From Mitsuaria sp. PDC51 (GTDB taxonomy: Bacteria; Pseudomonadota; Gammaproteobacteria; Burkholderiales; Burkholderiaceae_C), in assembly GCF_900113225.1 (NCBI RefSeq), contig NZ_FOZE01000001.1:1674001-1738000 (forward strand): a stretch of DNA of 64,000 nucleotides, read 5' to 3'. The position numbers were made by a program, and so were the translations under genes. Below are positions 17,224 through 32,324 of the stretch, one piece after another (position 1 is the first letter of the stretch; the number at the start of each line of letters is the position of its first letter). The notes beneath the pieces were generated by a model, which was given only the letters and a program-made list of their open reading frames with translations, was not told the origin of the DNA and searched no databases.

Positions 17224-18082
17224 ACGCGGCGATGAAGTCGGACACGGCTTGCGGCGAGCGCAAGCCCTGCGGCTGCACCGCGCGCACCTCGACCGGCACT
17301 TCCGGCAGCAGCGTCCGGATGTGCAGGTCGCCCGCGCTGGCCTGCGCGGTGAACGAATCGATGATGGCCGGCCCGAATCCCTGTTCGGCCATGATCATCG
17401 CGATGTGGTGGGTCTGCACGGTGATGCCGGCCCGCGGCGACAGCTCCAGCCGCGCCCATTGATCGGCCAGCACGGCGCCCAGCGGGTCGCGCTCGTCGAT
17501 GCGGATGAAGGGCTCGCGCAGCAGGTCCTGCAGCGCGACGGTGGTGCGGCGGTCGGCGCCGGTGCGGCTGCGCGGCGAGGCGCACACCAGCCGGCCGGTC
17601 GCCACCAGTTCATCGGAGAGGGCGGGGTGGGGCAGCCGCCCGTAGACGATGCCGACATCGCCCTCCTGCAGCGCCATGGCGCGGGCGATGTCGTTCGAAT
17701 GCATCGTCCGCACGCTGATGGGCAGGTCGCGGTAGCGGCAGCGGAAGCGCTTGAGCGCCTCGGGCAGGGCCTTCACCGCCAGCGAAGGGACGATCAGGAT
17801 GCGGAAGCCCTGGCCCTCGCCGCTGCCCAGCGCGCCGGCCATGCGCCGCACCGACTCCAGCTGCGACATCAGCGCCTGCACCTCCGGGTAGAGCGCCTGC
17901 GCTTCGCGCGTGGGTACGAGGCGGCGTCGCTGGCGTGTGAACAGCGCGTAGCCCAGCTGGAGTTCGGCCAGCTGCAGCGACTGCGTGACCGCCGGTTGTG
18001 TCACATGAAGCAGCTTCGAGGCCGCGCTGACCGATCCCGTCAGCATGACGGCGTGGAAGACCTCGATGTGCTTCAGGCGCAT
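17201..18082 (-). CDS. LysR family transcriptional regulator
   Basis: The 293-residue protein has the N-terminal winged helix of LysR proteins (MRLKHIEVFHAVMLTGSVSAAS, then VTQPAVTQSLQLAELQLG) and a C-terminal periplasmic-binding-like sensing domain beginning about residue 88. An upstream in-frame start would add 30 residues, but the ATG at 18082 begins exactly at the family N-terminus. It is divergent from an amino-acid binding protein and racemase operon with an ATAAG-N5-CTTAT palindrome between them, so it most likely controls that operon in response to an acidic amino acid or related ligand. Confidence 0.9.
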   Translation of the reverse strand: MRLKHIEVFHAVMLTGSVSAASKLLHVTQPAVTQSLQLAELQLGYALFTRQRRRLVPTREAQALYPEVQALMSQLESVRRMAGALGSGEGQGFRILIVPSLAVKALPEALKRFRCRYRDLPISVRTMHSNDIARAMALQEGDVGIVYGRLPHPALSDELVATGRLVCASPRSRTGADRRTTVALQDLLREPFIRIDERDPLGAVLADQWARLELSPRAGITVQTHHIAMIMAEQGFGPAIIDSFTAQASAGDLHIRTLLPEVPVEVRAVQPQGLRSPQAVSDFIAAFRQAVEG

Positions 18083-18103
18083 GACGCCGTCTCCATAGGG
18101 AAC

Positions 18104-18118
18104 ATAAGGCCAGCTTAT
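18104..18118. promoter_or_regulatory. Candidate LysR operator ATAAG-N5-CTTAT
   Basis: A perfect inverted repeat, ATAAG (18104-18108) and CTTAT (18114-18118) with a 5-nt spacer, lies 22 bp before the LysR start and 93 bp before the divergent binding-protein gene. Its position and 15-bp length fit a LysR-type recognition site that would serve autoregulation and activation. Confidence 0.6.
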
Positions 18119-18210
18119 AGGATGACGCGCAACCGCGATGCCCGCTGGGCACTGAGGTTCAATATCGTTCACGGCATTGCAACCCCCGCGTCCCCGAGAA
18201 AGGAATTCCC

Positions 18211-19104
18211 ATGAAGGTGTTCGTTTCCAGTGCAGTCGTCGCCCTGTCGCTCGTCGCGCCGATGGGCGCGTGGGCCCAGGCGGGCGGCACGCTCGACAAG
18301 GTCAAGGCCTCCGGCGTCATCACGGTCGCCTACCGGGATTCCTCGATCCCGTTCTCCTACCTGGGCGCGGATGCGCAGCCGACCGGCTTCGGCTGGGAAA
18401 TCTGCGGCCGGATCGTCGAGCAGGTCCGCAAGGCCACCGGCCGCGCCGACCTGAAGGTGGCGACCCAGTCGGTCACCTCGCAGAACCGCATCCCGCTGCT
18501 GGCCAACGGCACGGTGGACATCGAATGCGGCTCCACCACCAACAACAGCGAGCGCGCCAAGCAGGTGAGCTTCGCGATCAACTACTTCTACACGGGCACG
18601 CGGCTGCTGGTGAAGAGCAGTTCGCCGATCAAGTCCTTCGCCGACCTGAAGGGGCGCAAGGTGGTGTCCACCACGGGCACGACCAACTTCCAGGTGATGC
18701 GCAAGCTCAACGCGGAGAAGCAACTGGGCTTCGAGCTGATCAGCGCGAAGGACCATGCGGAATCGGCGCTGCTGGTGCAGTCGGACCGCGCCGACGCGTT
18801 CGCGATGGACGACATCCTGCTCTACGGCCTGCGCGCCAGTGCGATCAATCCCGCGGAGCTGGCCGTGGTCGGCGACGCGGTCCAGGTCGAGCCCTACGCG
18901 ATCATGCTGCGCAAGGACGATCCGGCCTTCAAGCAGCTGGTGGATGCGACGCTGACGCAGCTGATGAAGAGCGGCGAGTTCGAGACGCTCTACAAGAAGT
19001 GGTTCCAGTCGCCGATCCCGCCCAAGGGGATCAATCTCAATGCGCCGATGAGCCGCGAGCTGCAGGACAACCTCAAGACGCTGTCCGACAAGCCGGCGCT
19101 GTAA
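18211..19104 (+). CDS. Amino acid ABC transporter substrate-binding protein, GltI (glutamate/aspartate) type
   Basis: The 297-residue protein has a signal peptide ending GAWAQA and the SBP_bac_3 fold seen in glutamate/aspartate receptors: GVITVAYRDSSIPFSYLG, GFGWEICGRIVEQV, VDIECGSTTNNSERA and KGRKVVSTTGTTN. It would bind an acidic amino acid in the periplasm. No permease or ATPase gene accompanies it, so it must use components encoded elsewhere. An AAAGGA ribosome site precedes the ATG. It lies 7 bp before the racemase gene and is divergent from the LysR gene. Confidence 0.9.
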   Translation: MKVFVSSAVVALSLVAPMGAWAQAGGTLDKVKASGVITVAYRDSSIPFSYLGADAQPTGFGWEICGRIVEQVRKATGRADLKVATQSVTSQNRIPLLANGTVDIECGSTTNNSERAKQVSFAINYFYTGTRLLVKSSSPIKSFADLKGRKVVSTTGTTNFQVMRKLNAEKQLGFELISAKDHAESALLVQSDRADAFAMDDILLYGLRASAINPAELAVVGDAVQVEPYAIMLRKDDPAFKQLVDATLTQLMKSGEFETLYKKWFQSPIPPKGINLNAPMSRELQDNLKTLSDKPAL

Positions 19105-19111
19105 GACCGCG

Positions 19112-19924
19112 ATGACGCACGACACACCGCGCCTGGCGCGCGGCGCGGGCGGAGCCTTGCCCGCCGCGCCGACGGCCGTCGATGCGATCCGGCGTCCGGT
19201 CGCGGCGCCCGGTGCCGCGGGCATCGTCGGCATCCTGGGCGGCATGGGCCCGCTGGCGACGGTGGACTTCATGCGCAAGATGCTCGAGGCCACGCCCGCG
19301 GCGACGGACCAGGAGCACGTGCCGGTCGTCGTCAGCAGCATCCCTCAGGTGCCGGACCGCACGGCCGCGTTCCGCGGCGAGGGCGAGTCGCCGCTCGCGG
19401 CCATGGTCGACAGCGGGCGCCGGCTGGTGGCTGCCGGCGCGGGCGTGGTGGTGGTGCCTTGCAACACGGCGCACCTCTGGTTCGATGAGCTCGAACGGGC
19501 GCTGGCGCTGCCGATGCTGCACCTCGTCGACGCGGCGATCGCCGAGGCGCTGGAGCGCGTGCCCGATGGCGGCAAGGTCGGCCTGCTGGCGACCGATGCG
19601 ACGCTCGCGTCCGGGCTCTACCTGAACCGGGCTTCGCCGGACGGACGCCGCGTCCACTGGTTGCTGCCCACGGCGGGCGAGATGCTGGAGCTGGTGATGC
19701 CCGGCATCGCCGACGTGAAGGCCGGAGCCATGGACTCGGCGGCGCAGCGGCTGACGAGGGCCGCGCAGGCCCTGTGCGCACGCGGCGCGCGGGCGATCGT
19801 GCTGGGCTGCACCGAGATCCCCCTCGTGCTGGACGCCGCGGCGGCGGGCGCGCCCGTCATCGATGCCACCGCGGCGCTGGCGCGCCAGGCCGTGGCCTGG
19901 GCGCTGGCGCCGCGGCACAAGTAG
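19112..19924 (+). CDS. Aspartate/glutamate racemase family protein
   Basis: The 270-residue protein contains ILGGMGPLATVDFMRKML at about residue 40, the first catalytic Cys in VVPCNTAHLW and the second in VLGCTEIPLVL, as in YgeA/RacX-type cofactor-independent racemases. It would interconvert L- and D-aspartate or a related amino acid. The first 35 residues are Ala/Gly-rich and not family-like, so a later start is possible. Its spacing of 7 bp after the glutamate/aspartate-type receptor supports an uptake-and-racemisation operon. Confidence 0.9.
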   Translation: MTHDTPRLARGAGGALPAAPTAVDAIRRPVAAPGAAGIVGILGGMGPLATVDFMRKMLEATPAATDQEHVPVVVSSIPQVPDRTAAFRGEGESPLAAMVDSGRRLVAAGAGVVVVPCNTAHLWFDELERALALPMLHLVDAAIAEALERVPDGGKVGLLATDATLASGLYLNRASPDGRRVHWLLPTAGEMLELVMPGIADVKAGAMDSAAQRLTRAAQALCARGARAIVLGCTEIPLVLDAAAAGAPVIDATAALARQAVAWALAPRHK

Positions 19925-20040
19925 ACATTCCAGTCGGTGTCTGGCATCGACGTGCGACGAGGAATCCAGGATGGTTCCCGGCGCCTCCAGTCGGGAAGAT
20001 GCGCTTGCGGGCGGGATGGTCCTGCCCGAGGAGCAGATGC

Positions 20041-20307
20041 ATGATTCTCGAATTGGGCGCCACCTGCTACGTCGCGGCCTTCGTACGAGGGGCCACGGGC
20101 CATCGCTCGTGGGGTTGGGGCGCTCTGGGCGTCCTCCTCGTCGGACTCGGCGCGTCCTTTGACGCAGGCGCGGAGGCGCGGATGTCGATGCCGCGATTCC
20201 TCGTCGACCAGTGCCTGATCGCGGTTGGCGCCGTGGTGGCTGGTCGATGGCTCGCACGGCGCGGATCGGCCCGGCGTGAGCAGTGTTCCGATCGCGATCG
20301 ACCTTGA
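20041..20307 (+). CDS. Small membrane protein of unknown function
   Basis: The 88-residue open frame starts at an ATG preceded by a good GAGGAG ribosome site (20027-20032). It encodes two hydrophobic stretches, one around GWGALGVLLVGLGASF (residues 24-40) and one around CLIAVGAVVAGRWLA (residues 60-76), with a basic C-terminus. I do not recognise a family. It sits between the racemase and the AEC carrier. The ribosome site and hydrophobic pattern are the only support. Confidence 0.5.
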   Translation: MILELGATCYVAAFVRGATGHRSWGWGALGVLLVGLGASFDAGAEARMSMPRFLVDQCLIAVGAVVAGRWLARRGSARREQCSDRDRP

Positions 20308-20343
20308 ACGGACGGCTCGCCGCCACCGCGCGGCGAGCCGTAC

Positions 20344-21237
20344 TCAGCGCGCCGCGGTCCCCAGCGCCAGCCACAGCGGCAGCACGATCATCCCCAGCAG
20401 CGTGGAGACGGTCACCAGCCCCGCCACGAACGGGCCGTTGCCGCCCATGCGCACGGCCAGCACGTAGGCGCTGGAGGCCGTCGGCATGGCCGCGAAGGCG
20501 AGCAGCAAGGCCGCCTGCGGCGCGGGCAGCGCGAGCGCATGGCCGATCGCCAGCGCGATCACCGGCAGCACCAGGTGCCGGATCGCGAGCAGGGCGCTCG
20601 CCAGCCACGGCGCGTCCTTGAGCGCCCCCAGCCGCAGTCCCGCGCCGACCGCCATCAGCCCCAGCGGCAGCGCCGCCAGGCCGATCTTCTGCAGCGAGAT
20701 CGCCGCCGGCTCCGGCAGGCGCAGCCCGGTGAGGTTGGCGGCCAGGCCGGCCAGCGTCGACACGATCAGCGGATTGCGCGCCAGCTCGCGCAGGTAGCCG
20801 TGCCCGCCATGCCGGGCCAGCGGATAGACCGCCGCGACATTGGCCACCGGCACGCACACCGCGACGATCATCGCGATCCACGCCACGCCCTGCGCGCCAT
20901 GCAGCCGCTCGGCCAGCGCGAGCGCGACGAAGGAGTTGAAGCGGAAGGCCACCTGCGCGCCGGAAGCATGTGTTCTCGCGTCGACGCCCGGCACCCAGCG
21001 CAGCGCGAAGGCCAGCGCGATGCCGCTGAGCATCACGCCCAGCCCGCCGCCCATCAGCGCCATCGTGTCCCCCGGCGACAGGCTGCTGCGCGAGATCGAG
21101 TTGAACAGCAGCACCGGGAACAGCAGGAAGTACACCAGCTTCTCGGCCGCTTCCCAGACCGGGCGGTCCAGCGGCGTGTACCGGCACAGCACGAAGCCGG
21201 CGACGATCAGCAGGAAGTCAGGCAACAGCAGCAGCAT
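20344..21237 (-). CDS. AEC (auxin efflux carrier) family transporter
   Basis: The 297-residue protein has about ten hydrophobic segments in two five-helix halves. It shows AEC features: FPVLLFNSISR in helix 2, RFNSFVALALAER, NPLIVSTLAGLAANLTGL, and AAMPTASSAYVLAVRMGG near the C-terminus. Bacterial members export or exchange organic acids such as malate or malonate; the substrate here is unknown. It is divergent from the Bug receptor gene. Confidence 0.88.
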   Translation of the reverse strand: MLLLLPDFLLIVAGFVLCRYTPLDRPVWEAAEKLVYFLLFPVLLFNSISRSSLSPGDTMALMGGGLGVMLSGIALAFALRWVPGVDARTHASGAQVAFRFNSFVALALAERLHGAQGVAWIAMIVAVCVPVANVAAVYPLARHGGHGYLRELARNPLIVSTLAGLAANLTGLRLPEPAAISLQKIGLAALPLGLMAVGAGLRLGALKDAPWLASALLAIRHLVLPVIALAIGHALALPAPQAALLLAFAAMPTASSAYVLAVRMGGNGPFVAGLVTVSTLLGMIVLPLWLALGTAAR

Positions 21238-21381
21238 CGGAAGACTCGAAGGGGGCGTCCGAGTGTGCCAGCGCTTTCCCGCCCCGCCGGCGAGGTCTCT
21301 ACGTAGTTCCGCTAGCGCGAGCGCGCCGACGAGATACTTAAGCTGTCCCGATCCCCCAATCCTTCAGAAGACGAGGAGCTC

Positions 21382-22359
21382 ATGAACCGTCGCTCGATCC
21401 TCCAACGCGGCCTGCTGCTGGGCACGCTGACGCTGTCCTGCGCCGCGGCGCTGGCCCAGTCCTATCCCACCAAGCCGGTCAAGCTGGTCGTCCCGTTCGC
21501 GCCGGGCGGCACCACCGACATCGTGGCGCGCGTGGTCGCGCAGCACATCGCCGGTCCGCTGGGCCAGACCATGGTCGTCGAGAACAAGGCCGGCGGCGGC
21601 GGCATCATCGGCGCCAACGACACCGCCAAGTCCGCGCCCGACGGCTACTCGCTGGGCGTGGCCACCGTGTCCACCACGGCCACCAACCCGGCGATCAATC
21701 CGAAGACACCGTACAACCCGCTGACCGACTTCACGCCGATCGTGAACCTCGCGGCCACGCCCAACGTCATCGCGGTCCATCCGTCCTTCCCCGCCAAGGA
21801 CTACAAGGCCTTCATCGCCGAACTGAAGAAGAGCCCCGGCAAGTACAGCTATGCGACCTCCGGCACCGGCGGCATCGGTCACCTGCAGATGGAGCTCTAC
21901 AAGAGCCTGACCGGCGTCTTCGTCACCCACATCCCGTACCGCGGCGCCGGCCCGGCCTTGAACGACACCGTCGCGGGCCAGGTGCCGATGATCTTCGACA
22001 ACCTGCCGTCCGCGCTCCCGTTCATCAAGGACGGCCGCCTGGTGGCCATCGCCGTGGCCGCGCCGCAGCGCCTGGCCGTGCTGCCCAACGTGCCCACCTT
22101 CAAGGAACTGGGCCTGGAGCCGGTCAACCGCATGGCCTATTACGGCATCCTCGGCCCGAAGAACCTGCCCAAGGAGGTCGTGGCCAAGATCAACGAGGCC
22201 GCGCGCAAGACCGTCGACATGCCCGAGGTCAGGAAGCGCATCGAGGAAACCGGCTCGATCGTGATCGGCAACTCGCCGGAGCAGTTCAGCGAGCAGATCA
22301 AGGCCGAATACGCGGTCTACAAGAAGGTCGTCGAGACGCAGAAGCTCAAGCTCGACTGA
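21382..22359 (+). CDS. Bug family tripartite tricarboxylate transporter receptor
   Basis: The 325-residue protein has a signal peptide ([20 protein letters not shown], cleaved after ALA) and Bug/TctC motifs: [50 protein letters not shown], and [10 protein letters not shown]. These periplasmic proteins bind carboxylates or related anions; many are orphans without TctAB membrane partners, as here. The stop is followed 16 bp later by a strong intrinsic terminator. A GAGGAG ribosome site precedes the ATG. Confidence 0.93.
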   Translation: MNRRSILQRGLLLGTLTLSCAAALAQSYPTKPVKLVVPFAPGGTTDIVARVVAQHIAGPLGQTMVVENKAGGGGIIGANDTAKSAPDGYSLGVATVSTTATNPAINPKTPYNPLTDFTPIVNLAATPNVIAVHPSFPAKDYKAFIAELKKSPGKYSYATSGTGGIGHLQMELYKSLTGVFVTHIPYRGAGPALNDTVAGQVPMIFDNLPSALPFIKDGRLVAIAVAAPQRLAVLPNVPTFKELGLEPVNRMAYYGILGPKNLPKEVVAKINEAARKTVDMPEVRKRIEETGSIVIGNSPEQFSEQIKAEYAVYKKVVETQKLKLD

Positions 22360-22375
22360 CCGGACCGGTCTCCGC

Positions 22376-22408
22376 AAAAAGGGCGCCCCGAAAAGGGCGC
22401 CCTTTTTC
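22376..22408 (+). terminator. Intrinsic terminator of the Bug receptor gene
   Basis: AAAAAGGGCGCC (22376-22387) pairs with GGCGCCCTTTTT (22396-22407), giving a GC-rich stem ending in a T-run, 16 bp after the stop codon. The A-run before the stem could also let it act on the other strand. Confidence 0.9.
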
Positions 22409-22698
22409 TTGGCCGGATTTCCGGTCTGCGGATTCCCATCGCCGCCCGGGTGATTTCATATCATGAAAAGAGTTTGTCGGCATGCAAAAAGCAGTCGTGC
22501 TGCACCGCCGCAAGATTTCTCATGATGGAAGAGTCATTCTCACTATCCGGTTTCCTGTTTGCAAGTGATTGATTTGTATGGATAAAAAATTCAGTCTTAT
22601 ATAAGACATACGCCAACACGGCGGCAGTCAAGGCGCCTAGATTTGAGCCCATCGGTTTTCGTTTTCTCCAGCAACTTCATTCCCCACAGGAGCTCACC
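22409..22698 (+). promoter_or_regulatory. aceA leader with two palindromes
   Basis: This long non-coding, AT-richer stretch precedes aceA. It holds a perfect 14-bp palindrome GTCTTATATAAGAC at 22594-22607, identical to one in the mdh/gntR region. It overlaps a possible -10 (TATATA, 22598-22603) spaced 18 bp from a TTGTAT -35 (22574-22579), so a bound repressor would block the promoter. A second palindrome, TTTCAT-N3-ATGAAA, lies at 22455-22469. No open frame with coding character is present. Confidence 0.65.
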
Positions 22699-23997
<1,299 letters not shown>

Positions 23998-24043
23998 TCG
24001 CCGCGCGGCGGCCCCGTTCACGCGGGGTCGATGAACCGGAAGA

Positions 24044-24069
24044 GGGACTGCGGGAGCAGTCCCTTTTTT
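24044..24069 (+). terminator. Intrinsic terminator of aceA
   Basis: The 8-bp stem GGGACTGC (24044-24051) and GCAGTCCC (24056-24063) has a 4-nt loop and is followed by six T residues. It lies 47 bp after the aceA stop and also insulates it from the convergent kinase gene. Confidence 0.93.
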
Positions 24070-24105
24070 CATGGCGCCGCGGCTTCATGGCGCCGTGGCG
24101 CGGGC

Positions 24106-26528
24106 TCAGCGCGTCGTGGCCTCGGAATGCAGCGCGGCGGGCGCGCGCAGCCGCCATTCCTGGATCAGCTCGACGACCGCATCCGGGTCCGCCGGCTTGA
24201 CCAGGTGCACGTCGAAACCCGCCTCGTGCGCGCGCCGACGGTCGTCCTGCTGGCCGTAGCCGGTCAGCGCGATCAGCAGGCAGCGATCGCCGCCGGGCAG
24301 GGTGCGCAGCCGGCGGGCCACCTCGTAGCCATCCAGGCCGGGCAGGCCGATGTCCAGCAGCACCACGTCGGGCGCGCTGGCGGCGGCCAGGTCCAGCGCG
24401 CGGGCGCCGTCCAGCTCCACCTGCGTGTCGAAGCCGGCCAGCTCGAGGAAGACCGCCATCGAATCGGCCGCGTCGCGGTTGTCGTCGACGACCAGCACGT
24501 GGCAGGGCTCGTCATCCTGCTGAGGCTGCGGCTGCGGCTGCGGCTGCGGCTGCGGCGCGGACGTGCCGCGACCGGCCCCCGCGCCGCCGGTCGGGGCGGT
24601 GCTGGCCGCAGCTGCGGGCTCCGGCGGCACCGTGTCCATCGCCTCGTCCGCCTGCACCGCGGGCAGGCGCACCACGAATTCGGAGCCGTGGCCGGGGCCG
24701 TCGCTGCGTGCCTCGACCTCGCCGTGATGCAGCTGCACCAAGCGCTGCACCAGCGTCAGCCCGACGCCCAGGCCGCCCTGGTTGCGATCGAGGCCGCGCG
24801 GGCCCTGCTCGAAGAGGTCGAAGACGTGCGGCAGCAGCGAGGCGGGGATGCCGCGGCCGTTGTCGCGCACGGTCAGCGTGAAGCCCGGCGCGCGCGACGC
24901 CGCGGCGCGGCCGTCGTCATCGCTGTCGCCATCGACCGGCTCGTCGCGCGCCAACGTCAGCTCGATGCGGCCTTCGGGCCCGGTGTACTTGCTGGCGTTG
25001 TGCAGCAGGTTGGTGATGACCTGGATCAGCCGCGCGGCATCGCCGCGGACCCGCGCCGGCCGGTCGGGCAACTGCAGGCGCAGTTCCTGGCGCTGCAGGT
25101 CCACCAGCGACTGCACCGCCTCCAGGCTCTGCCGCACGACATCGCGCAGGTCCAGTGTCTCGGTCTTGAGCACGATCTTCCCCTGGCTGATGCGGGCGAC
25201 GTCGAGCAACTCGTCGACCAGGCGCGTCAGGTGACGCGCCTGACGGTCGGTCACCGCCAGCGCCTGGGCGAGCCGGGCGTCGCGATCGGCGCGCGCGGCA
25301 GCCTCCTCGCCCGCTTGCGGCACCACCAGCGCGCGCATCACCTCGATCGCGCTGCGGATCGGCGCGAGCGGATTGCGCAGCTCGTGGGACAGCATCGCGA
25401 GGAATTCATCCTTGCGGCGGCTGGCCTCGAGCAGCCCGGCCTCGGCCTGCCGGCGCTCGACGATCTCGGCCTGCAGCGCGCCATACAGGCGCGCGTTCTC
25501 GAAGGCGATCGCGGCCCGTCCGGCCAGCTCCTCCAGCGTCGGCCAGTCGGGCGGCTGGTGCGGCTCGACCAGCAGCAGCCCGCCGAGCGCGCGCTCGCCC
25601 GCCACCAGCGGCAGCACGACGCCGCTGGCCGTGTCGCGGCGCAGCAGCGCCCGCGGCGGCGGCTCGTCGTCCTCGGGCAGCACCGACGGCGCGAAGGCGG
25701 GCAGCGCCGCGGGCAGGGCGGCCGCTCCGGCGCCGGACCCGCCGGGCTGCAGCGCCGGCACCATCTGCTCGAGCGCGTTGCGCGTCGCGTTGTAGAGGAC
25801 CTCGGAGAGCATCTGTTCGCGGCCCTCGGTGAACAGCGCCGGCTCGCCGGCCGCGATCGGTGCGTCGCAGCGCAGCACGCGCTCGTGGCCATGGCCGGCG
25901 TCGCGCAGCCAGAGCAGCGCGCGCGGCGCGAAGCGCGGCACCAGCAGCGCAAGCAGGCGCCGCATCGCGACCTCGGCGTCCAGCGAGTCGGCCAGCTCGC
26001 GCCCGGCCTGCGCCAGGAAGATCGAGCGCCGCGTGTTCTCCTCGGCGGCGCGCTGCGCCGCTTCGGCGCGCGCGATCGCGATGCGCTCCAGCGCCTGCTG
26101 TCGCAGGCGCTGCTGCATGATGAACAGGTCGACGAAGACCCGCACCTTGCTGCGCAGCACGTCGGGAATGACGGGCGAGAGGATGTAGTCGACCGCACCC
26201 AGCGAGTAGCCCTGCGCGGTCTGCAGCTCGTCGGCGTAGGCGGTGACGAAGATGATGGGCGTGTGCGCCGAGCGCCGGTAGCCGCGGATCAGCCGCGCCG
26301 TCTCCAGGCCGTCGATGCCCGGCATGTTCACGTCCATCAGGATCACCGCGAACTGCTGGCGCAGCACCTCGCGCAGCGCCTCGCTGCCCGAGCGCGCGAT
26401 CACCAGGTGCTGGTCGAGGTCGGCCAGGATGGTCTCGAAGACCAGCAGCTTCTCGGGCAGGTCGTCGACGATCAGGATGCTGGCGCGCTCCGCCGCGTCG
26501 GGCGTCGCGTAGCCGTCGAAGAGGGCGC

Positions 26529-26538
<10 letters not shown>
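24106..26538 (-). CDS. Hybrid histidine kinase, REC-GAF-HisKA-HATPase-REC
   Basis: The 810-residue soluble protein begins with a receiver (residues 20-140, phospho-Asp in LMDVNMPG). It continues with a GAF-like region (about 180-350), a HisKA helix with [15 protein letters not shown], an ATPase domain ([24 protein letters not shown]), a Pro-Gln linker and a second receiver ([26 protein letters not shown]). The first receiver has DYILSPVIP where a conserved Lys normally occurs, so its switching may differ. There is no membrane segment. The ATG at 26538 overlaps the end of the poly-HAMP kinase gene by 10 bp, so the two are translationally coupled and probably act in one phosphorelay. Confidence 0.92.
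24524..24553. repeat. Five perfect GGCTGC hexanucleotide repeats
   Basis: Five tandem units encode the alternating Pro-Gln linker between the kinase core and the C-terminal receiver. Each unit change keeps the frame, so slippage would alter linker length without breaking the protein. Confidence 0.9.
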
Positions 26539-31637
<5,099 letters not shown>

Positions 31638-31840
31638 CTCCCGGCCGTCTCGACGCGGCTCAACCGATGGACTTTAGCCGGGCGTACACCACCATGGGGG
31701 CTGGGTTTAGGAGCGTCGGCGCGAAGGGGTGCGGGCACGCCACTTGCCCTTCTCAGTCATCGACGGACGGCAGTGGCCGGACGCGCTTTGTCGCGCGGGT
31801 AGGGCTGTTGCGTCGTGTTGCACTCAGGGAGAACACCTCG

Positions 31841-32308
31841 ATGTCCGAACCATCGCCTCATGCGCTGCGGGTCCTCGTCATTGACGACGACCCGGAGGGA
31901 GCGCGCAGCCTCAGCGAGCTGTTCCGCTGCTACGGCTGCGCGACGGCGGTGGCCTACAGCGGCCGGGTGGGCCTTCGGCTGCTCAAGCTGTTCAAGCCGG
32001 AGCTGGTGTTCGTCGACTTCGACATGCCCGACATGAATGGCCTGGAGGTGGTGTCCGAAGCCAAGCTCATCGATGCCGAGGCCGGCCGCCACGTGATGTA
32101 CGTCTGCCTGACCGGCGGCGGCCCGGAGATCACCGACGAGAGCGCCGGCGCGGCGGGCTTCAACCGCTTGCTCTACAAGCCGCTGAAGGTGACCGACCTG
32201 CTGGCGGTATTGCTGACCGCCCGACCCGGCAATTTCGTCGCCGGCGGCAGCGCGCCGGCGATCCGGCCGGCGCGTCCCGCATACGGGAATCGCACGCCCA
32301 GGCATTGA
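31841..32308 (+). CDS. Stand-alone receiver-domain response regulator
   Basis: The 155-residue protein is a single receiver: acidic pocket VIDDDPEGARS, phospho-acceptor Asp in FVDFDMPDMNG, Thr in VCLTG and Lys in LLYKPLK. After it only a short unstructured tail remains, so there is no DNA-binding or enzymatic output. It is divergent from the poly-HAMP kinase and probably receives phosphate from one of the two hybrid kinases, acting as a shuttle or phosphate sink. A GGGAGA site lies about 9 nt before the ATG at 31841. Confidence 0.9.
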   Translation: MSEPSPHALRVLVIDDDPEGARSLSELFRCYGCATAVAYSGRVGLRLLKLFKPELVFVDFDMPDMNGLEVVSEAKLIDAEAGRHVMYVCLTGGGPEITDESAGAAGFNRLLYKPLKVTDLLAVLLTARPGNFVAGGSAPAIRPARPAYGNRTPRH

Positions 32309-32324
32309 GTGGGCCGGAAGCGAC

